The position numbers and the translations under genes are program-made. A stretch of DNA of 64,000 bases, taken from NCBI RefSeq assembly GCF_016834655.1, contig NZ_JAENHP010000025.1, forward strand, positions 86,108 to 150,107. Direction: 5' to 3'. The notes under the pieces were generated by a model. It was given only the letters and a program-made list of their open reading frames with translations. It did no database searches and was not told where the DNA came from. The DNA is from Paractinoplanes ovalisporus. GTDB taxonomy: Bacteria; Actinomycetota; Actinomycetes; Mycobacteriales; Micromonosporaceae. This document shows positions 41,876-50,738 of the stretch, piece after piece (position 1 is the stretch's first letter; each line of letters starts with the position of its first letter).

Positions 41876-44473
41876 GTGCTCATCGCCGACGACGCCCTGC
41901 CCGACCTTCCGATCCGCCCGGTGCTCCCGCGGGTCCGAGAGGCGCTGTCCGGCGACGGCTCGGCGGTGCTGGTGGCGCCGCCCGGCACGGGCAAGACGAC
42001 GCTGGTGCCGCTCGCGCTGAGCGGTCGCGTCGTCGTGGCCGAGCCGCGCCGCCTGGCCGCCCGGGCCGCCGCCCGCCGCATGGCCGCGCTGCTGGGTGAG
42101 AAGCCCGGTGGCCGGGTGGGTTACACGGTGCGTGGCGACCGCCAGGTCTCCCGGGCCACCCGGGTCGAGGTGGTGACGACCGGAGTCCTCGTACGCCGTC
42201 TTCAACGCGACCCCGAGCTGGCCGGCACCTCGGTCGTGGTCCTCGACGAGTGCCACGAGCGCCACCTCGACACCGACCTCGCGCTGGCGTTCCTGATCGA
42301 GGTGCGGGCCGCCCTGCGCCCCGACCTGGGTCTGCTGGCCACCTCGGCCACGGCCGACGCCGGGCGCCTGTCCGAGGTGCTGGGCGCCGCCCCCGTGGTG
42401 ACGGCCACCGCCCGCACGTTTCCGGTCGAAGAGATCTGGGCGCCCCCGTCCGGCCCGATCGCGCCGCCGCTGGGCCTGCGGGTCGACCCCCGCCTGCTCG
42501 ACCACGTGGCCGCCACGACCCGCCGGGCCCTGGCCGAGGGCGAGGGTGACGTGCTGGTGTTCCTGCCCGGCGCCCGCGAGATCGACACGGTGGCCGGCCG
42601 CCTGGGCGGGGTCGACGCCGAGGTGATCCCGTTGCACGGCCGCCAGCCCGGCGCGGTGCAGGACGCGGCGCTGCGCCCCGGCCCGCGCCGCCGCGTGGTC
42701 CTGGCGACGGCGGTGGCCGAGAGCAGCCTGACCGTCCCCGGTGTGCGGGCCGTGGTCGACGCGGGCCTGAGCCGGGTCCCCCGCATGGACCACGCCCGCG
42801 GCCTGGGCGCCCTGGCCACGGTCGCGGTCTCGCGGGCGGCCGCCGTCCAACGGGCCGGCCGGGCGGGTCGCGAGGCCCCCGGCCGGGTCTACCGCTGCTG
42901 GTCCCCCGCCCAGCACGACCGCCTGCCGGCCCAGCCCGAGCCCGAGATCGCCGCCGCCGACCTGACCGGTTTCGCGCTCGATCTGGCGCTGTGGGGCCAC
43001 CCCGACGGCAGCGGTCTGTCCCTGCCCGACCAGCCCCCACCCGGCGCCCTCCAGTCGGCGGTGTCCACGCTGCGCGACCTGGGCGCCGTCGACGTCGAGG
43101 GCCGCGTCACGCCCAGGGGCCGCGCTTTGGCCGACGCCGGCCTGCACCCCCGCCTCGCGCGCGCCCTGCTCGACGGCGCTCCCCTGGTGGGCGCCCGCCG
43201 GGCGGCCGAGATCGTGGCCCTGCTCGACGACGACCGGGCCGCAGCCGACGACCTCACCGCCGCGTGGCGCCGCGCGCGGGGCAGCCGAGACCCCGCCTGG
43301 CGCACAGAGGTCGGCCGCCTGACCGCCGCCCTCCACCGCAACCCCGCCGACGAAACCGTCCCCGACGTGACCGACGCCGCCGCAGCCCTGGACGCCGCCG
43401 ACCCGCCCTCGCCCGGGGGCGGCCGCGCGGCCACGCGCGAGGGCAGCGCGACCACGCGTGGGGGCGGCGCGACCACGCGTGAGGGCGGCGGCGGGCTGCC
43501 GGACGATCTGGCGGCTGGGCTCGTGGTGGGGCTGGCCTATCCGGAGCGGGTGGCTCGGGTCCGGGAAGCGGGCGGCCGGGCCTATCTGATGGCCGGGGGC
43601 ACGGCCGCCGATCTCGGGCCGGGCAGTGGGCTGGCCGGGGTCGAGTGGCTGGCCATCGCTTCGGCCGACCGTACGGCCGGGGCCCGCACCGCCCGGATCA
43701 GGGCCGCGGTGCCGTTGGACGAGGCGACCGCGGTCGAGGCGGCGGCGACGTTGCTCGGCGACACCACCGAGATCGGCTGGGTGGACGGCGACGTGGTCGC
43801 GCGCACGGTTCGCCGGCTGGGGGCGATCACGCTGGTGGAGCGCCGGATCGCCGATCCTGATCCCGCGCTCGTGCGGGCCGCGCTCCTGGAGGGGCTGCGC
43901 CGCGAGGGGCTGGGCCTGCTGACCTGGTCGCGGGCGGCGAACGAACTGCGCGAGCGGCTCGCCTTCGCGCACGCCACACTGGGTGACCCGTGGCCCGACG
44001 TCAGCGACGAGGCCCTGCTGGCCCGGGCCGACGACTGGCTCGACCTGGGTACGGCCCGCCGCCGCTCCGAGCTGGCCCGCGTCGACGTCGCCGCCGGTCT
44101 GCGCCGCCTGCTGCCGTGGTCGGTGGCCGGCCGGCTCGACGAGGTCGCCCCGGAACGCCTGCCGGTGCCGAGCGGTTCCCGGGTCCGGGTCGACTACACC
44201 GATCCGGAGTCGCCGGTGCTGGCCGTCAAGGTCCAGGAGGCCTTCGGCTGGCGCGACGCCCCGCGTCTGGCCGACGGACGCGTCCCGGTCCTGCTCCACC
44301 TGCTCTCGCCCGCCGGCCGCCCGGTCGCCGTCACCCGCGACCTCGCGTCGTTCTGGCAGCAGGGCTACCCACAGGTCAGAGCCGAGCTGCGCGGCCGCTA
44401 CCCACGCCACCCCTGGCCCGAAGACCCGACCACCGCCGAGCCCACCCGCCGAGCGAAACCCCGCTCGAGATGA
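41876..44473 (+). CDS. hrpB: ATP-dependent helicase HrpB
   Basis: An 865-aa DEAH-box helicase. Motif I is VLVAPPGTGKTTLVPLAL (about 38), motif II VVVLDECHERHLDTDLALA (DECH, about 123), motif III LLATSATADAGRL, motif V VLATAVAESSLTVPGVRAVVDAG and motif VI AAAVQRAGRAGREAPG (about 325). The HrpB C-terminal domain ends in PEDPTTAEPTRRAKPRSR, with the HPWPEDP signature. It probably remodels RNA or DNA; its cellular role is unsettled. GTG at 41876 is chosen, with CCAGGA 8 nt upstream. A low-complexity loop (about 518-538) comes from 21-bp repeats. Divergent from the urate operon. Confidence 0.9.
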   Translation: MLIADDALPDLPIRPVLPRVREALSGDGSAVLVAPPGTGKTTLVPLALSGRVVVAEPRRLAARAAARRMAALLGEKPGGRVGYTVRGDRQVSRATRVEVVTTGVLVRRLQRDPELAGTSVVVLDECHERHLDTDLALAFLIEVRAALRPDLGLLATSATADAGRLSEVLGAAPVVTATARTFPVEEIWAPPSGPIAPPLGLRVDPRLLDHVAATTRRALAEGEGDVLVFLPGAREIDTVAGRLGGVDAEVIPLHGRQPGAVQDAALRPGPRRRVVLATAVAESSLTVPGVRAVVDAGLSRVPRMDHARGLGALATVAVSRAAAVQRAGRAGREAPGRVYRCWSPAQHDRLPAQPEPEIAAADLTGFALDLALWGHPDGSGLSLPDQPPPGALQSAVSTLRDLGAVDVEGRVTPRGRALADAGLHPRLARALLDGAPLVGARRAAEIVALLDDDRAAADDLTAAWRRARGSRDPAWRTEVGRLTAALHRNPADETVPDVTDAAAALDAADPPSPGGGRAATREGSATTRGGGATTREGGGGLPDDLAAGLVVGLAYPERVARVREAGGRAYLMAGGTAADLGPGSGLAGVEWLAIASADRTAGARTARIRAAVPLDEATAVEAAATLLGDTTEIGWVDGDVVARTVRRLGAITLVERRIADPDPALVRAALLEGLRREGLGLLTWSRAANELRERLAFAHATLGDPWPDVSDEALLARADDWLDLGTARRRSELARVDVAAGLRRLLPWSVAGRLDEVAPERLPVPSGSRVRVDYTDPESPVLAVKVQEAFGWRDAPRLADGRVPVLLHLLSPAGRPVAVTRDLASFWQQGYPQVRAELRGRYPRHPWPEDPTTAEPTRRAKPRSR
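43427..43489 (+). repeat. Three in-frame 21-bp repeats inside hrpB
   Basis: Units at 43427, 43448 and 43469 encode ATREGS, preceded and followed by ATTRGGG and ATTREGG. The block forms a flexible linker between HrpB domains, just before the C-terminal part. The number of copies may vary between strains. Confidence 0.75.
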
Positions 44474-44525
44474 GCACGAACCGCCCGGCCCCACAGCCTC
44501 GACAGCAGGCCACGAAATGTGGGCC

Positions 44526-44658
44526 ACGCGCGGGCGAGTGAGCTCGCAACGGGACGGGAGCTTGAGGGGGTCGGCGCGGGCGAGTGGGATGCGACGGCAC
44601 GGGGAGCTGGAGGGGCCGACGCGGGTGAATGGTTCTCGACGGGACGACGGGAGTGGGC
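44526..44658 (+). repeat. Degenerate ~46-bp repeat, three copies
   Basis: The word CGCGGG(C/T)GA(G/A)TG recurs at 44529, 44575 and 44620, each followed by a GACGG(G/C)ACGGGAG-like segment. The last copy supplies the GGGAG ribosome site of the gene starting at 44659. The copies are clearly diverged. Confidence 0.55.
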
Positions 44659-45063
44659 GTGAGCTATCTGGTTGAGGTGGAGCACCGGTTCCGGGCGGTG
44701 CAGGGACTGCCGTCGCCGGTGCGGGCCGAGCGGGGGCTGTCGCGTCTGGCGTCCGGTGAGGGAGTCGAGGTGATCGTGCGGGTGGCGGTCGCGTTCGAGG
44801 ACGAGCAGCTGACCCCGCGTGGATGGTTCTTCGACACCGACGCGGCGGCCGCTGAGCTCGCGGAGTGCTGCGCCGAGCTGGAGGGGCGGCCGTGGACCGA
44901 GGTCTTCGAGTTCCGGCCGACGTTCGAACTCGTCGCCCGCCACCTGCACGCCCGACTCGCGGCACGGCTCCCGCAGCTCGCGTACGTCGAGATCCGGGAC
45001 GTCGACTTCGGCGTCACTACGCGATACGTCCCGCCGCCGCGCCATCGAACCGGCATCCGCTGA
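44659..45063 (+). CDS. Degenerate 6-pyruvoyltetrahydropterin-synthase-like protein
   Basis: A 134-aa protein starting VSYLVEVEHRFRAVQGL. The layout resembles QueD/PTPS: a first strand with EHRF, strand VEVIVRVAVAF where the zinc-binding HxH normally sits, GWFFDTDAAAAEL in place of GMVxDF, then FRPTFELVARHLHARL matching the PTxE-x-A helix, and AYVEIRDVDFGVTTRY as the last strand. The zinc His pair is not present, so the classic reaction is unlikely. It may bind a pterin or have a new role. The fold match is by eye. The GTG at 44659 has GGGAG 5 nt upstream. Confidence 0.6.
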   Translation: MSYLVEVEHRFRAVQGLPSPVRAERGLSRLASGEGVEVIVRVAVAFEDEQLTPRGWFFDTDAAAAELAECCAELEGRPWTEVFEFRPTFELVARHLHARLAARLPQLAYVEIRDVDFGVTTRYVPPPRHRTGIR

Positions 45064-45246
45064 AGCGCCACAACCGGCGGGCCCATCGCTGAGCGCGCCG
45101 CGCCCGCCGAGCAAGAGGGCGTCGCGAGAAACGGGCGAGCCAGCGCGACCAGCCGCGGAGCGAGCGGCCTCGCCATCGCGCGGGCGACAGCCGACGACGA
45201 GCGATCCGCGCCACGACAGACCAGCCGAGCGATCCGCGCCGCGGCG

Positions 45247-45348
45247 GAGACGGGCGGGCGGCGGAGACGGGCGGGCGGCGGAGACGGGCGGGCGGCGGAG
45301 ACGGGCGGGCGGCGGAGACGGGCGGGCGGCGGAGACGGGCGGGCGGGG
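45247..45348. repeat. 17-bp G-rich minisatellite, six copies
   Basis: The unit GAGACGGGCGGGCGGCG starts at 45247, 45264, 45281, 45298, 45315 and 45332 and is nearly exact. It lies between convergent genes, directly behind the stop of the GGDEF-EAL gene (45353). The plus strand is very G-rich, with GGG-CGGG-CGG runs able to form a G-quadruplex. 17 bp is not a multiple of three, so no repeat protein is encoded. Confidence 0.85.
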
Positions 45349-45352
45349 CTTC

Positions 45353-47665
45353 CTAGGAGGCTAGGTGGGCGGCCGAAGAAGGGGGCGTGTGCTGCGACGG
45401 CAGCGTGGGCTGCTGCAAACGGTGCAACGGCCCGGGCTGGCCGAACAGATAACCCTGCCCCAGCGGGCACCCGACCCGGGCCAGGGCGTGCGCCCGGGAC
45501 GGCGTCTCGATCCCCTCGGCCACGACCACGATGTTCAGGTCGGTGCAGATCGCCAGCACCGAACGGCACAGCGCCTCGGCCCGGTCGGGGGCGATGTCGA
45601 CGTCCGTGAGGGTGGAGTCGAGCTTCACGATGTCGACCGGCAGGGAGTGGAGCTGGGCCAGGGCGTTGTAGCCGCTTCCGAAGTCGTCCAGGGCGATCCG
45701 CACACCGTGGGCCCGCAACCTCGACACCACCGTGGCCGCGATGGTGATGTCCTGGATGCGGCGGGTTTCGGTGATCTCCAGGACCAGGCGGGAGGCCGGC
45801 ATGCCGCTGCGGGCCAGGGCACCGACCACCGACTCCTCCAGGCCGGCCTGGCCCAGGCGGGCCGCCGACACGTTGACGTGCACGTCGATCGGGCGGCCGT
45901 AGATCGCCGCCAGGGTGGTCGCGTCGGTGCAGGCCTGGCCCAGCACGAAGTCGTCGATGGCGGCCACCAGGCCGGTGCGTTCGGCGACCGACACGAACAC
46001 GTCGGGGTGCACGGTGCCGGCCACCGGTGACGTCCACCGGGCCAGGGCCTCGACCGCGACCGTCGCGCCGTCGCTGAAGCGGACGATCGGCTGGTAGAAG
46101 ACCTCGAAACCGGCCGCCGCGGGACGACCCACGGCCAGCGCCTCGGCCAGCAGGTGGGGCAGGTCGGCGTTCGGGCCGCCGTCGTGGGCGCCGGAGTAGC
46201 GGGCCAGCGCGCCCTTGCCGCGGCGCTTGCTCGAATACATCGCGGCGTCGGCCCGGCGCAGCAGCGCGTCCGCCGTCATGGGCTCGCCGGGCTCGGACAC
46301 GACCAGGCCGATGCTCGCGCCCACCACCATCGTGTGGCCGTCGATCGTGAACGGTTCGCGCAGGGCGCCCAGGATGCGGTGGCCGGTGGGTTCGGCGTCG
46401 GCCGGGGTGTGGTCGAGCAGCACCGCGAACTCGTCGCCGCCGAGGCGGGCCACCAGGTCGTCGGGTGAGACGCAACGCTGCATGCGTTCGGCGATCGCCC
46501 GCAGCACCCGGTCGCCCATCGCGTGGCCGAAGCTGTCGTTGATGAGCTTGAAGTCGTCGAGGTCGGCGAAGAGCACGGCGACCGGCCGGGTGCCGAGCGC
46601 GCCGGTGAGCCTTTCCCGGAACAGCGCGCGGTTGGCCAGGCCGGTGAGCGGGTCGTGGTATGCCTGATGGTGCAGGCGCCGCTGCCCCTCCGACACCCGG
46701 TCGAGCAGCACGGTGTTGTCGACGATGGTGAACATCTGGCGGGCCACGACCAGGCCCAGGCCGAGCCAGCCCAGGTAGGCCTCGAACGGCGAGAGCGGGT
46801 TGCCGGCCCCGGTGTTGATCGCGATCATGACGCCGGTCGCGGTCACCGGCACGTACGGGAGCAGCAGGTGCAGCCATTCGCGTTCATCCGTGTCGGCCGG
46901 GGCCTGGGAGCGCGCCGACGGTGAGCTGAGCGCCGCGACCGCGAGCAGCGCGGGGCCGAGCAGGTGCCCGGCCGACTGCCACGGTGGCAGGGGCCCGTCG
47001 GCCAGCTGCACCAGCCGCAGTGTGTCGGTGACGCCGAACGCGACGATGGCGGCGCCGGCCAGCGCCAGGGGCTTGCGGGCGGCGCGCGAGTCGGGCCGGG
47101 TCAGCAGCAGGAGCACGACCATGGTGGCCAGCACCAGGTCGGCGATCGGATAGGTGGCGGCGGCCACGATCAGCGACGTGGGCTGCGCGTCCCAGCGGAA
47201 CCAGTCACGCGGGACCACCGAATAGGCCAGCGCGAGCAGCGAGCCCGCGATGAGCACGCTGTCGATGATCAGGGCGATCTGGTCGCGGCCGGCCGAGGTG
47301 GGCACCGAGCGCGGGCGGGTGTAGGGCGCCACCAGCAGACCGGCCAGCAGTGCCGCGGGCAGGATGAAGAACCCGACGTCGGACATCATCGTGAGCGTCC
47401 GGTCGGGTACGACGATGTCCTGCAGCAGCCACCAGAGCCGGTTCAGCGCCCAGCCGGCCAGTCCGACGCCGACGATGATCCGCCAGCGGCGTTGCAGCCC
47501 GGTGCGGCTGCGGGCCGTGGCGAAGCAGATCAACGCCGCGGCCGTGCCCACGACCAGTTGCGCGGCGTCCGCGTAGATCTGCCACTGCTGCGACCCGGCG
47601 AACTCGCCGAGCGCGGTCACCCCCAGGACGATCGCCAGCGTGACGAGGAGTCGCGCCGTCATCAT
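45353..47665 (-). CDS. Membrane-bound GGDEF-EAL cyclic-di-GMP protein
   Basis: A 770-aa protein. About eight membrane helices occupy residues 5-310. A GGDEF diguanylate-cyclase domain follows (about 335-490) with DPLTGLANRALFRERL, LFADLDDFKLINDSFGH and the intact RLGGDEFAVLL (about 410). The EAL phosphodiesterase domain (about 510-750) has VAVEALARW, VNVSAARL, LEITETRRI, ALDDFGSGYNAL, VKLDSTLTD, VVAEGIET and LGQGYLFGQP, all consistent with activity. It can therefore make and degrade c-di-GMP in response to a membrane signal. The start is the first ATG after two GTG codons and is uncertain by two residues. Last gene of a four-gene unit with PP2C. Confidence 0.9.
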   Translation of the reverse strand: MMTARLLVTLAIVLGVTALGEFAGSQQWQIYADAAQLVVGTAAALICFATARSRTGLQRRWRIIVGVGLAGWALNRLWWLLQDIVVPDRTLTMMSDVGFFILPAALLAGLLVAPYTRPRSVPTSAGRDQIALIIDSVLIAGSLLALAYSVVPRDWFRWDAQPTSLIVAAATYPIADLVLATMVVLLLLTRPDSRAARKPLALAGAAIVAFGVTDTLRLVQLADGPLPPWQSAGHLLGPALLAVAALSSPSARSQAPADTDEREWLHLLLPYVPVTATGVMIAINTGAGNPLSPFEAYLGWLGLGLVVARQMFTIVDNTVLLDRVSEGQRRLHHQAYHDPLTGLANRALFRERLTGALGTRPVAVLFADLDDFKLINDSFGHAMGDRVLRAIAERMQRCVSPDDLVARLGGDEFAVLLDHTPADAEPTGHRILGALREPFTIDGHTMVVGASIGLVVSEPGEPMTADALLRRADAAMYSSKRRGKGALARYSGAHDGGPNADLPHLLAEALAVGRPAAAGFEVFYQPIVRFSDGATVAVEALARWTSPVAGTVHPDVFVSVAERTGLVAAIDDFVLGQACTDATTLAAIYGRPIDVHVNVSAARLGQAGLEESVVGALARSGMPASRLVLEITETRRIQDITIAATVVSRLRAHGVRIALDDFGSGYNALAQLHSLPVDIVKLDSTLTDVDIAPDRAEALCRSVLAICTDLNIVVVAEGIETPSRAHALARVGCPLGQGYLFGQPGPLHRLQQPTLPSQHTPPSSAAHLAS

Positions 47666-47722
47666 CACCACCCATACATGCCGCGGGTAACCTACCGCAG
47701 TGGCGGGCGAGACGAAGAGTGC

Positions 47723-48445
47723 TCAGTCCCCGGCTGTCAGATCGGCGACAATCACGGTCACGTTGTCGGGGCCGCCACCCCGCAGGGCCAGGTCGATCAG
47801 CCGCTCGCAGCACGACTTCGGGTCTTCGGCGGCGAGCATCTCCTGCTCGATGGTCTCGTTGGTGACCACGGCGGTCAGGCCGTCGCTGCACAGCATCCAG
47901 CGGTCGCCCGGCTCCGGTTCGACGATCACGTAGGCCGGGCTGACCGGTTCGCCCTGCAGCACGCGCGTGACGACCGAGCGGCGCGGGTGCCCGGCGGCCT
48001 CGTCGGGGCGGATCAGGCCCTGGTCGACGAGCATCTGGACGTACGTGTCGTCCTTGGTCAGCTGGTTGAGCCGGCCGTCGCGCAGAAGGTAGGCCCGGGA
48101 GTCGCCGACGTGGGCCATGGCCGCGCGGGTGCCCGAGAAGATGACCGCGGTGAGCGTGGTGCCCATGCCCTGGAGCGAGTTGTCGGCCTCGACCTGCTCG
48201 GCGATCCGGCCGTTCGCGACCTCGAGCGCCTTGTGCAGCGCGTCCATCTGCTGGTCGTTCTCGATCGGGGCGTCGAGCGGCGTCATCGCCTCGATGGCGA
48301 GCCGGCTCGCGAGGTCACCGGCGGCCATCCCACCCATGCCGTCAGCGACGACGAGGAGGCGGTCACCGGCGAAGTAACAGTCCTCGTTGTTGCTCCGGAC
48401 ATGTCCTTGATCGGTGCCGGCGGCCCACCGCAGGTGCAAGGTCAT
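47723..48445 (-). CDS. PP2C-type serine/threonine phosphatase
   Basis: A 240-aa PPM phosphatase with all metal-binding motifs: GTDQGHVRSNNEDCYFAG (Asp, about 11-28), LLVVADGMGGMAAGDLAS (about 30-47), AMAHVGDSRAYLLRDG (about 109), LCSDGLTAVV (about 186) and GGGPDNVTVIVADL (about 225-238). It is a soluble cytoplasmic PstP-like enzyme that reverses Ser/Thr kinase signalling. The kinase is not in the window. The gene sits between a GlnX-like membrane gene and a c-di-GMP gene, all on one strand with short gaps. Confidence 0.93.
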   Translation of the reverse strand: MTLHLRWAAGTDQGHVRSNNEDCYFAGDRLLVVADGMGGMAAGDLASRLAIEAMTPLDAPIENDQQMDALHKALEVANGRIAEQVEADNSLQGMGTTLTAVIFSGTRAAMAHVGDSRAYLLRDGRLNQLTKDDTYVQMLVDQGLIRPDEAAGHPRRSVVTRVLQGEPVSPAYVIVEPEPGDRWMLCSDGLTAVVTNETIEQEMLAAEDPKSCCERLIDLALRGGGPDNVTVIVADLTAGD

Positions 48446-48515
48446 GGCGTGCAGCTTCCCAGATCATCGCAACCCTGTCTGCACGCGGTCGGCGGCGCGT
48501 CGTCGGAAAAGCATC

Positions 48516-49538
48516 TCACCTGGGCTTCAGGGGACGGCCGAGGCATCGGGGATCGACCTCCGTCACACGGCGTGTCGGTGCGATCCAGGAAAGCACCGAG
48601 TCGGACAAGGGCCATCCCCGGACCGCGACGGCGCTTTCCGGCGGGCGTACGGGCTCGGGGCAGAGGGTCTTGGAACGTACTTGGTCGTTGGGGAGGAACG
48701 TTACCTGCCCGCCGCTCCGCAACACAGTCGTCGACGTGTCATCCACACTGATCAACTGCCCGCGTACGACGGTCAGCTTGCCCCCTTCCGGCCCGACCTC
48801 GACGGCGCTGTTCGGCAGGACCGGCGCACGCAGGAAGACCACGCCGATCACCAGCGGCGCCACCAGGGCCGCCCCGACCGCGGGCCAGTGCGTGGCGAGC
48901 CGGGCCGACCACGGCGGCACCGGCCCGGTGAGCAGCGGCCCGAGCAGCGGCGGCACCCCGAGCAGCAGCGCCGTCGAGTGTTCGCCGGTGCGCAGCGCCT
49001 CGGTGATGCCCGGCCACACGAAGATCAGCACCAGCGCGCCGACAAGGATCGGCACCCCCAGCGTGATCCAGACCATCAGCCAGCGCTCGCCGCGGAACCG
49101 CTGGGCCCCGGTCAGTCCGAGGATCGCGACGACCAGCATGACCAGGGTGGGCAGCAGCCGCAGCTGCCAGGTGAAGCCGGCCAGCATCGCGGCCAGCAGC
49201 ACCACCCAGTCGGGCATCCGCAGCGCGGTGACCGCCAGCAGCGAGCGGCCGGCGTCGTCGGGGGTGCTGACCAGCAGGATGCCGCCGAGCAGCCGGAGCA
49301 CCAGGATGACCGCGGGGATGGTCCAGATCAGCGTGATGAACAACGCGCTGATCATGCCGAGCGGCGAGATGTACTGCACCAGCAGCAGCATCGTGGGCAG
49401 GTCCTGCCGGCTCAGGTACCACAGTCGCAGCACGAGCAGCACCAGTGGGAACGCCGGCAGCACGGTGAGCAGCCAGTTGAGCTGGGCGCGGCGCCGGCGG
49501 GGCGCGATCGGGCCGCCCTTGGTGAAGACGTCGGTCAT
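48516..49538 (-). CDS. Polytopic membrane protein, GlnX-like
   Basis: A 340-aa membrane protein with about six helices (LLTVLPAFPLVLLVLRLWYL, ISALFITLIWTIPAVILVLRL, WVVLLAAMLAGF, LVMLVVAILGL, LMVWITLGVPILVGALVLIF, VGAALVAPLVIGVVFL). A C-terminal exposed domain of about 95 aa follows (VEVGPEGGKLTVVRGQLI, VTFLPNDQVRSKTLCPE). The pairing with a solute-binding protein directly upstream and a Ser/Thr phosphatase downstream recalls the GlnH-GlnX-PknG amino-acid sensing module of mycobacteria. Similarity is by context and topology, not by clear sequence match. The stop of the upstream gene abuts its ATG. Confidence 0.65.
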   Translation of the reverse strand: MTDVFTKGGPIAPRRRRAQLNWLLTVLPAFPLVLLVLRLWYLSRQDLPTMLLLVQYISPLGMISALFITLIWTIPAVILVLRLLGGILLVSTPDDAGRSLLAVTALRMPDWVVLLAAMLAGFTWQLRLLPTLVMLVVAILGLTGAQRFRGERWLMVWITLGVPILVGALVLIFVWPGITEALRTGEHSTALLLGVPPLLGPLLTGPVPPWSARLATHWPAVGAALVAPLVIGVVFLRAPVLPNSAVEVGPEGGKLTVVRGQLISVDDTSTTVLRSGGQVTFLPNDQVRSKTLCPEPVRPPESAVAVRGWPLSDSVLSWIAPTRRVTEVDPRCLGRPLKPR

Positions 49539-50642
49539 CTAGAACACGTCCTCCCACGGCAGCTCGCGGATGTCCGGCCGGTCGGGCCGGGGCTGGGTCG
49601 CCACCGCGATCGGCGTCTTGCCGTTGGCCGACGCCTCGGACTGCAGGTTCGCCTGGTAGGCGCGTTCCCAGCGGTCGTCGGCCGGTTCGTAGTAGGAGCG
49701 GTAGAGCGTCAGGTCGACCAGTTTCTTGAGCGCCTCGTTCTCACCGACGTTCACCCCGTACGCCTCGGTCGCGTCGATGCCCATGTCCCAGTGGTCGAAC
49801 TCCTTGGGGTACTTCGCCTTGAAACCCGCGAGGATCGCCGCGTCGGTGGAAACCGCCGTCACGCGCCCGGCCCGCAGGTCTTCGATGCACTCACGCATCC
49901 GGTTGCGGCTGACGACGTCGGCCCCGGCCGTCACGAGGGCGCTCGCGCTGGTCGCGGTCGAGAGTGAGCAGACCTGCTCGCCCTTGAGGTCGCGCAGGGT
50001 GGAGACCGGCTTGTGCTTGCCGGTCAGGGTGAGCACGGACTGCTCGGTGAACAGGTAGGGCTCCGAGAAGGTGACGTCCTTACGCGCCTCGCGCTCGGCG
50101 GTGATGCTGTAGCTGGCGATCACCATCTTGACCGGCACCCGCTTGCCCGAAAGGTCGACCGCCTGCATGCGGGCGCGGTCCTCGCTCTCCATCCCGTAGA
50201 ACCGCACGTCGTCGCGGCGGAAACCCAGATCCTCGGCGATCATGTACGCGATGTCGACGTCGAAGCCGGTCCACCGGCCGTTGACGTCGCGATACGCCGT
50301 ACCGGGCTGATCGTCCTTGACCCCGATCGGCAGCACGGTCCAGGTGTCCACGCCGGACTGCGCCCGCAGCTCGGCCACCGAGGGCGGCCCGCCGCCGAAC
50401 ACGCGCACGACGGCCAGCCCGAGCGCCAGCACCAGGGCCAGCCCGAGCGCGGCCAGCCGGAACATGGCCAGGTTGAAGCGGGGCGGCGGGTCGACCAGCG
50501 GCTCCGGGTCGGGCGGGGGCAGCCGGCGGTCGGCCGCCTCCCGCTCGGCGACGTCCTGCACCGCGATGTCTTCGGCGGTGCCTTCCGGACCGGCTGGGGT
50601 ACGCCGTCGCACCGGCCACGCGAAACGGCGATCGGAACTCAT
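49539..50642 (-). CDS. Membrane-anchored solute-binding protein (SBP_bac_3, GlnH-like)
   Basis: A 367-aa protein. A cytoplasmic, acidic, Pro-rich N-terminus (about 55 aa) precedes one membrane helix (AMFRLAALGLALVLALGLAVVRVF). An extracellular amino-acid binding domain follows (about 85-330): VLPIGVKDDQPGTAYRDVNG, WTGFDVDIAYMIAEDLGF, VKMVIASYSITAEREAR, VTFSEPYLFTEQSVL and DLRAGRVTAVSTDAAIL. It has no lipobox and no ABC permease partner, so it looks like a sensor rather than a transporter component. First gene of the signalling operon. The ATG at 50642 is used; a TTG three codons earlier is possible. Confidence 0.82.
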   Translation of the reverse strand: MSSDRRFAWPVRRRTPAGPEGTAEDIAVQDVAEREAADRRLPPPDPEPLVDPPPRFNLAMFRLAALGLALVLALGLAVVRVFGGGPPSVAELRAQSGVDTWTVLPIGVKDDQPGTAYRDVNGRWTGFDVDIAYMIAEDLGFRRDDVRFYGMESEDRARMQAVDLSGKRVPVKMVIASYSITAEREARKDVTFSEPYLFTEQSVLTLTGKHKPVSTLRDLKGEQVCSLSTATSASALVTAGADVVSRNRMRECIEDLRAGRVTAVSTDAAILAGFKAKYPKEFDHWDMGIDATEAYGVNVGENEALKKLVDLTLYRSYYEPADDRWERAYQANLQSEASANGKTPIAVATQPRPDRPDIRELPWEDVF

Positions 50643-50738
50643 GGGCGCCAATCGTGCCGCATGAATGTCACGGCCGGGCTACCCGGGAACCCCGTCCGGG
50701 GGCGGATTCACCCGCCCGCCGCGGGGTACGCGGGCGTC

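Noticed and set aside
41720..44965. A 1081-codon open frame antisense to hrpB
   Set aside because: Composition is His/Gly/Arg/Gln-rich shadow translation typical of the antisense of GC-rich genes. The plus-strand HrpB motifs are unambiguous.
45247..45348. CRISPR array or coding repeat
   Set aside because: No spacers, and the 17-bp period does not preserve a frame.
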